Shown here one piece after another: positions 4,809-8,118 of a stretch of 8,118 bases of DNA. The translations under genes were made by a program, and so were the position numbers. Position 1 is the first letter of the stretch. Every line of letters starts with the position of its first letter. Origin of the DNA: an uncultured Verrucomicrobiota bacterium (GTDB lineage: Bacteria; Verrucomicrobiota; Kiritimatiellia; RFP12; UBA1067); the NCBI GenBank assembly GCA_947305585.1, contig CAMZDY010000051.1, forward strand, positions 1-8,118. Reading direction: 5' to 3'. The notes beneath the pieces were generated by a model. The model was not told the origin of the DNA. It did no database searches and worked only from the letters and a program-made list of their open reading frames with translations.

Positions 4809-5257
4809 TGCACTACGACAGTGCGCTGCTCGTAATGGCCCGGCACCCAGACGCGGATCACCGTGCCGTTGGGCTGGACCTGGTCGACGTAGCGGCCTTC
4901 CACCCACACCGTCTGGACGGTGGTGACGGGCTGCACCACCACGGGAGCGGGCTGCACCACCACGGGAGCGGGCTGCACCACCACGGGGGCGGGATGCACC
5001 ACTACAGTGGCAGGACGGGGAGGAGGCGGATTGTGGCTGATGGCAGATCCCACCACCGCGCCTGCCACCGCGCCGCCGATGAAGCCCGGCCAGAAGTTCT
5101 CGCCGCCCTTGCCCCAGACGCTATGCCGGTGCTTGGGATGGGGAGCCGGAGCCATGCGCACGCGACGGGGACCCACGCCGCCCCTCGGAGGTGGCGGTGC
5201 CGCCCACAGCGAACCGCTGAGACCGATCAATACGGCTATTGCTACCATGCGTTTCAT
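4805..5257 (-). CDS. Exported Pro/Val-repeat protein with glycine zipper, 150 aa
   Basis: The function is not known. Residues 1-19 form a signal peptide (KR, then a hydrophobic core, then SLWA before APPPP). A basic, Pro/His-rich region follows. Residues 57-74 contain FIGGAVAGAVVGSAI, a glycine-zipper-like segment that may insert in or pack against a membrane. Residues 83-110 hold four heptads (PATVVVH, then PAPVVVQ three times). The C-terminus has VWVEGRYVDQVQPNG and VWVPGHYEQ, a motif style common in small bacterial envelope proteins. The ATG at 5257 has an excellent AAGGAGG (5264-5270) 6 nt upstream, and a strong promoter lies at 5291-5319, so high expression is likely. It is the first gene of the operon, and its stop overlaps the GTG of the Mur ligase by 4 nt. 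Export plus a cell-wall gene next door suggest an envelope role (inference). Confidence 0.8.
   Translation of the reverse strand: MKRMVAIAVLIGLSGSLWAAPPPPRGGVGPRRVRMAPAPHPKHRHSVWGKGGENFWPGFIGGAVAGAVVGSAISHNPPPPRPATVVVHPAPVVVQPAPVVVQPAPVVVQPVTTVQTVWVEGRYVDQVQPNGTVIRVWVPGHYEQRTVVVQ
4931..5014 (-). repeat. 21-bp in-frame tandem repeat, four units (PAPVVVQ)
   Basis: Units are 4931-4951, 4952-4972, 4973-4993 and 4994-5014. The first two are identical, the third differs by one base and the fourth is degenerate. Because 21 is a multiple of three, each unit encodes one heptad and copy-number change would lengthen or shorten the protein without a frameshift. Confidence 0.92.
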
Positions 5258-5290
5258 GTTTGCCCTCCTTTTCTTGGTTTTACACCATAT

Positions 5291-5319
5291 ATTATATCAT
5301 ATTTTCCGGAAAAAAGCAA
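5291..5319 (-). promoter_or_regulatory. Extended -10 promoter of the repeat protein-Mur ligase-folE-protease operon
   Basis: Minus strand: -35 TTGCTT (5314-5319), 17-bp spacer, -10 TATAAT (5291-5296) with upstream TG (TGATATAAT). Start expected near 5284, giving a leader of about 27 nt with AAGGAGG. The promoter overlaps the last codons of the ABC ATPase gene, whose TAA stop (5292-5294) lies within the -10 hexamer. The bases GAAAATATGATATAAT resemble those of the tRNA-Lys and tRNA-Asp promoters. Confidence 0.82.
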
Positions 5320-6257
5320 GTGCTTTCGTCGGAATAGAATGATATTCCCACCTTTTCGCCGGGGAGGTGACGGGAAAAGCCGCTTTCGCGCACGATTATG
5401 CCATCGGGCTCGAGATGGACGAGCGTTTCGGGACCGAGGGGTTCAATGAAGTCGACCGTATGGGTGAAGCCGGGTACGATGCGTATATTCTCGGGTCGCA
5501 CCCCCAGCAATCCCCCCTCGCGCGGAATGAGGTTCATGGGGGGCGTGCCGATGAAGCCGGCCACGAACGGATTGGCGGGACGGTGGTAGATCTCCATCGG
5601 TTCTGCGATCTGCTGGATGCGCCCGCCGTCCATCACCACGATGCGCTCGCCCATCGTCATGGCTTCGGTCTGATCGTGGGTGACGTAGATCATGGTGGCC
5701 TTGAGCCGCTGGTGGAGACGGATGATCTCGGAGCGCATCTCCACGCGCATCTTGGCGTCCAGATTGGAGAGCGGCTCGTCGAAAAGGAATACGGCCGGTT
5801 CGCGCACGATGGCGCGGCCCAGCGCCACGCGCTGGCGCTGTCCGCCCGAAAGCGCCTTGGGGAGCCGGTGCATATAGCCGGAAAGCCCCAGCGTTTCGGC
5901 CGCGCGAGCCACTCGGGCTTCGATCTCCTTTTTGGGGAAGCCGCGGAGTTTGAGCGCGAACGACAGGTTTTCTTTGACCGTCATATGCGGATAAAGGGCG
6001 TAATTCTGGAAAACCATGGCGATATCGCGATCTTTCGGCGGGAGACCGGTCACGTCGCGATCGCCGATGAAAATGCGTCCGGAAGTGGGAGTTTCGAGTC
6101 CCGCCACCATGCGGAGCGAGGTGGACTTGCCGCAACCCGACGGACCCACCATCACGAGAAACTCGCCATCGCCCACTTCAAGGTTGAAGTCGTCCACCGC
6201 GGGCCGGTCGCCGCGCGAATAGATTTTGCCTACATGTTCAAAGCGTACTTGGGCCAT
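5292..6257 (-). CDS. Sugar ABC transporter ATP-binding protein (MalK/UgpC/MsiK type), 321 aa
   Basis: This is the cytosolic ATPase that powers a carbohydrate-import (CUT1-type) ABC transporter. The nucleotide-binding domain is complete: Walker A GPSGCGKST (38-46), Q-loop Q84 in MVFQNYALYPHMTV, signature LSGGQRQRVALGRA (136-149), Walker B VFLFDEP (156-162), D-loop SNLDAKMR and H-loop H194. The segment EPMEIYHRPANPFVAGFIG (219-237) leads into a C-terminal TOBE-like domain with GVRPENI. The chain is about 40 residues shorter than usual MalK/UgpC, mostly in this C-terminal part. No permease or binding protein is nearby. It may be a shared ATPase like MsiK (inference), so the substrate cannot be named. 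The ATG at 6257 overlaps the upstream gene by 20 nt, with GGAAG about 10 nt before it. It is probably co-transcribed from the groEL unit. Confidence 0.92.
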   Translation of the reverse strand: MAQVRFEHVGKIYSRGDRPAVDDFNLEVGDGEFLVMVGPSGCGKSTSLRMVAGLETPTSGRIFIGDRDVTGLPPKDRDIAMVFQNYALYPHMTVKENLSFALKLRGFPKKEIEARVARAAETLGLSGYMHRLPKALSGGQRQRVALGRAIVREPAVFLFDEPLSNLDAKMRVEMRSEIIRLHQRLKATMIYVTHDQTEAMTMGERIVVMDGGRIQQIAEPMEIYHRPANPFVAGFIGTPPMNLIPREGGLLGVRPENIRIVPGFTHTVDFIEPLGPETLVHLEPDGIIVRESGFSRHLPGEKVGISFYSDESTCFFPENMI

Positions 6258-6945
6258 GGGGATGGTTCTTCCGGTAGATGGCTAACGACTGGCGGATTAT
6301 TTCCTGCAAAAGCGGATGGTCGGACCGGAACGACGCCCAGTAGATGGCCGAATAGCACGGGTCGGCGCGGTCGGAAATGCCGTATTGGCGCTCGATCGCA
6401 TCCATTCGCGCGGGATCCATCTTGAGCGAGGCCCAATCGTCTGCGGCGGCCGCCTGCTCCACCCTTTCGCGCCAGATTTTGCGGTAGACGGGAGCGGCGG
6501 AGTCGAGATCGGTGCCGAGTTTGAGTTCGAAAAGCCATGCGAGCTCGCGATGGAGCTCGGCATTGCCCGGATTGAGGTCGAGCGCGTTGTCGCGCAAGAG
6601 CGAGATGGCGGCATCCACCCAGCGCCACCGGTCTTCCGGCGTGGGCATCATGGCCGAAACGTTGTAGGCGAGATTCCACGCCGCATACGCCCACACTTCC
6701 GGCGTATGGGGTTCGGAGAGGGTAAGCGCGTGCGCGAGCTGTGCCAGCTCCACGTAGCGCCCTTCATCCTGGAGACGATCGGCCCGGAACCATACGATTT
6801 CGCCCACGATCGACCGCACACCCCCCAAAGCGACAAGCGCGCCCTCGGCCACCGCCGTAGAACGCGTTTGGCGCCGGCAGCAGTACAGGGCTTCCGTACC
6901 TGCTGCCAGCGCCGCAAGGAAGAAGACAACAAGTATCTTCTTCAT
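6238..6945 (-). CDS. Membrane-anchored helical-repeat (TPR-like) protein of unknown function, 235 aa
   Basis: I do not recognise a named family. Residues 4-19 are a hydrophobic signal or signal anchor behind KK (ILVVFFLAALAAG), followed by YCC. The rest is predicted mainly helical and Trp-rich. RADRLQDEGRYVELAQLAHA with LTLSEPHTPEVWAYAAW (54-90), and RWRWVDAAISLLRDNALDLN with PGNAELHRELAWLFELK (106-142), each look like a TPR-style helix pair ending in the usual P-x-N/x-P turn. From memory, similar LEPH..PEVW / ERWRWV..LLRDE proteins occur in PVC bacteria, usually unnamed; this could not be checked. The ATG at 6945 is 7 nt after the groEL stop with only a weak Shine-Dalgarno, and the 3' end overlaps the ABC ATPase. 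Co-transcription with groEL is likely. A scaffold role at the membrane face is possible but unproven. Confidence 0.75.
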   Translation of the reverse strand: MKKILVVFFLAALAAGTEALYCCRRQTRSTAVAEGALVALGGVRSIVGEIVWFRADRLQDEGRYVELAQLAHALTLSEPHTPEVWAYAAWNLAYNVSAMMPTPEDRWRWVDAAISLLRDNALDLNPGNAELHRELAWLFELKLGTDLDSAAPVYRKIWRERVEQAAAADDWASLKMDPARMDAIERQYGISDRADPCYSAIYWASFRSDHPLLQEIIRQSLAIYRKNHPHGPSTL

Positions 6946-6952
6946 TTCCGGC

Positions 6953-8118
6953 TTACATCATGCCGTCCATGCCGCCGGGCGCGCCATGCCCGCCGCAGCT
7001 GCATTCCTTCTTTTCGGGCAGATCGGTGACCATGCAGTCGGTGGTCAGGAGGAGCCCGGCGATGGAGGCGGCGTTCTGCAAAGCGGAGCGCGTCACCTTG
7101 GCGGGATCCACGACGCCGGCCTTCATGAGGTCGCAGTACTCGCCGGTGCGGACGTTGTAGCCGTTGTTGCCGGCCGCCTTCTTGACGTTGGCGATCACGA
7201 GCGCGGCTTCCTGTCCGGCGTTGTTGACGAGCTTGCGCAAAGGCGCCTCGATGGCGCGGGCGATAATGGCCGCACCCACCTTCTCGTCGCCCTCGAGTTC
7301 GAGCGAGTCGATGGCCTTCTGGGCACGGAGGTACGCAACGCCGCCGCCGGGCACGATGCCCTCTTCGACCGCCGCACGCGTGGCGTGCAAAGCGTCGTCG
7401 ACGCGGTCCTTCTTTTCCTTCATGGCCGCTTCGGTGGCAGCGCCCACCTTGATGAGCGCCACGCCGCCGGCGAGCTTGGCCAGACGCTCCTGGAGCTTCT
7501 CGCGGTCGTAATCGCTGGTGGTATCTTCGATCTGCTTCTTGATGAGCGCCACCCGGCCGTCGATATCGGCCTTCTTGCCGAGACCTTCGACGATAGTGGT
7601 GTTGTCCTTGTCGACCACCACCTTCTTGGCGCGGCCCAGCATCTCCAGACCCACGTTCTCCAGCTTGATGCCGATATCCTCGGTGACGAGGCGTCCGCCG
7701 GTAAGGACGGCGATATCCTCCAGAATGGCCTTGCGGCGATCGCCGAAACCGGGCGCCTTGACGGCGCAGACCTGGAAGGTGCCGCGCAGCTTGTTCACGA
7801 CGAGCGTGGCCAGGGCCTCGCCCTCCACGTCTTCGGCGATGATCATCAGGGGACGGCCGGTCTTGGCCACGCCCTGCAGGAGCGGCAGGAGCTCCTGGAG
7901 ATTGGAGATCTTCTTCTCGAAGAGCAGGATGAAAGGATTCTCGAGCTCGCACTCCATATCCTCGGGCGAGGTCACGAAGTAGGGCGAGAGATAGCCCTTG
8001 TCGAACTGCATGCCCTCGACGACGTCCAGCGTGGACTCGAGCGTCTTGGCCTCTTCGACGGTAATCGTGCCTTCCTTGCCCACCTTGTCCATGGCGTCGG
8101 AAATCATCTTGCCGATTT
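6953..8118 (-). CDS. groEL: Chaperonin GroEL, 5' end outside the window
   Basis: This is the 60-kDa chaperonin that forms the ATP-driven double ring for protein folding in the cytosol. About 388 codons are present, beginning at the equivalent of E. coli residue ~158 (IGKMISDAMDKVGKEGTITV). Landmarks are DVVEGMQFDKGYLSPYF, the apical domain with IIAEDVEGEALATLVVNKLR and VKAPGFGDRRKA, and TSDYDREKLQERLAKLAGGV. The ATPase aspartate is in DDALHATRAAVEEG, followed by PGGGVAYLRA and DPAKVTRSALQNAAS. The C-terminal tail is KKECSCGGHGAPGGMDGMM, with only a remnant of the usual GGM repeats and an unusual CxC plus His. The first part of the gene, its promoter and any groES lie beyond 8118. The downstream gene starts 7 nt after the stop. 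Confidence 0.98.
   Translation of the reverse strand, partial: IGKMISDAMDKVGKEGTITVEEAKTLESTLDVVEGMQFDKGYLSPYFVTSPEDMECELENPFILLFEKKISNLQELLPLLQGVAKTGRPLMIIAEDVEGEALATLVVNKLRGTFQVCAVKAPGFGDRRKAILEDIAVLTGGRLVTEDIGIKLENVGLEMLGRAKKVVVDKDNTTIVEGLGKKADIDGRVALIKKQIEDTTSDYDREKLQERLAKLAGGVALIKVGAATEAAMKEKKDRVDDALHATRAAVEEGIVPGGGVAYLRAQKAIDSLELEGDEKVGAAIIARAIEAPLRKLVNNAGQEAALVIANVKKAAGNNGYNVRTGEYCDLMKAGVVDPAKVTRSALQNAASIAGLLLTTDCMVTDLPEKKECSCGGHGAPGGMDGMM

Noticed and set aside
4080..4835. 251-codon plus-strand open frame opposite the Mur ligase
   Set aside because: His/Arg/Gly-rich translation without family features; the minus strand encodes all Mur ligase motifs.
4931..5014. Possible CRISPR-like repeat array
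   Set aside because: Units are directly adjacent with no spacers and encode PAPVVVQ heptads in frame.
4920..5342. Plus-strand frame with a TTGAGCT-like repeated peptide
   Set aside because: It is the reverse reading of the 21-bp tandem repeat of the exported Pro/Val protein, which has a signal peptide, Shine-Dalgarno and promoter.
5367..6425. 352-codon plus-strand open frame opposite the ABC ATPase
   Set aside because: Shadow frame: the minus strand has a complete set of ABC ATPase motifs, and no ribosome site or promoter is seen for the plus frame.
1..8118. A novel defence, toxin-antitoxin or retron system
   Set aside because: Every gene fits a housekeeping or envelope role, and no nuclease, reverse transcriptase, toxin-like pair or structured non-coding RNA beyond tRNAs was seen.

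Overview
All genes in this window lie on the minus strand, so transcription runs from high to low coordinates. The DNA is GC-rich and tightly packed, with overlapping or nearly abutting genes. The only AT-rich stretches are short promoters. The organism is a bacterium: it has a bacterial-type GroEL, a Mur ligase, CCA-encoding tRNA genes and sigma70-type promoters. The 235-aa protein next to groEL resembles, from memory, proteins of the PVC group (Planctomycetes, Verrucomicrobia, Lentisphaerae/Kiritimatiellae). That placement is tentative, since there is no rRNA or ribosomal protein gene here to support it.

In order of transcription there are three protein-coding units. (1) 8118-5292: groEL (5' end outside the window), a membrane-anchored helical-repeat protein of unknown function, and a MalK/UgpC/MsiK-type sugar-ABC ATPase without its permease. 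(2) 5257-2244: an exported Pro/Val repeat protein, a compact MurC/Mpl-like Mur ligase, folE, and an exported two-lobed aspartic protease. A strong promoter at 5291-5319 drives this unit. (3) 2173-201: tRNA-Ala(CGC), then a GT4 glycosyltransferase split by a frameshift, then a GT2 glycosyltransferase. The only visible promoter for this unit is the tRNA promoter at 2195-2224. tRNA-Lys(UUU) and tRNA-Asp(GUC) follow, each with its own promoter; tRNA-Asp runs off the left edge.

The proteins are mostly housekeeping: chaperone, sugar uptake, cell wall, folate/pterin and surface glycans. I found no defence system, CRISPR array, transposon or phage module. The interesting signals are in how genes and signals are nested. 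The GT2 stop codon is U8-A9-G10 of tRNA-Lys. The ABC ATPase stop codon sits inside the -10 box of the next promoter. Four promoters share an extended -10 module, and two of them also share a perfect 24-bp element. A glycosyltransferase is cut in two by an ATGA stop/start. Two of the three tRNAs carry unusual bases at normally conserved or identity positions.

No gene-free stretch exceeds 300 bases. The longest gaps (2174-2243, 54-134) are filled by tRNA promoters. I saw no convincing GC-hairpin terminator.
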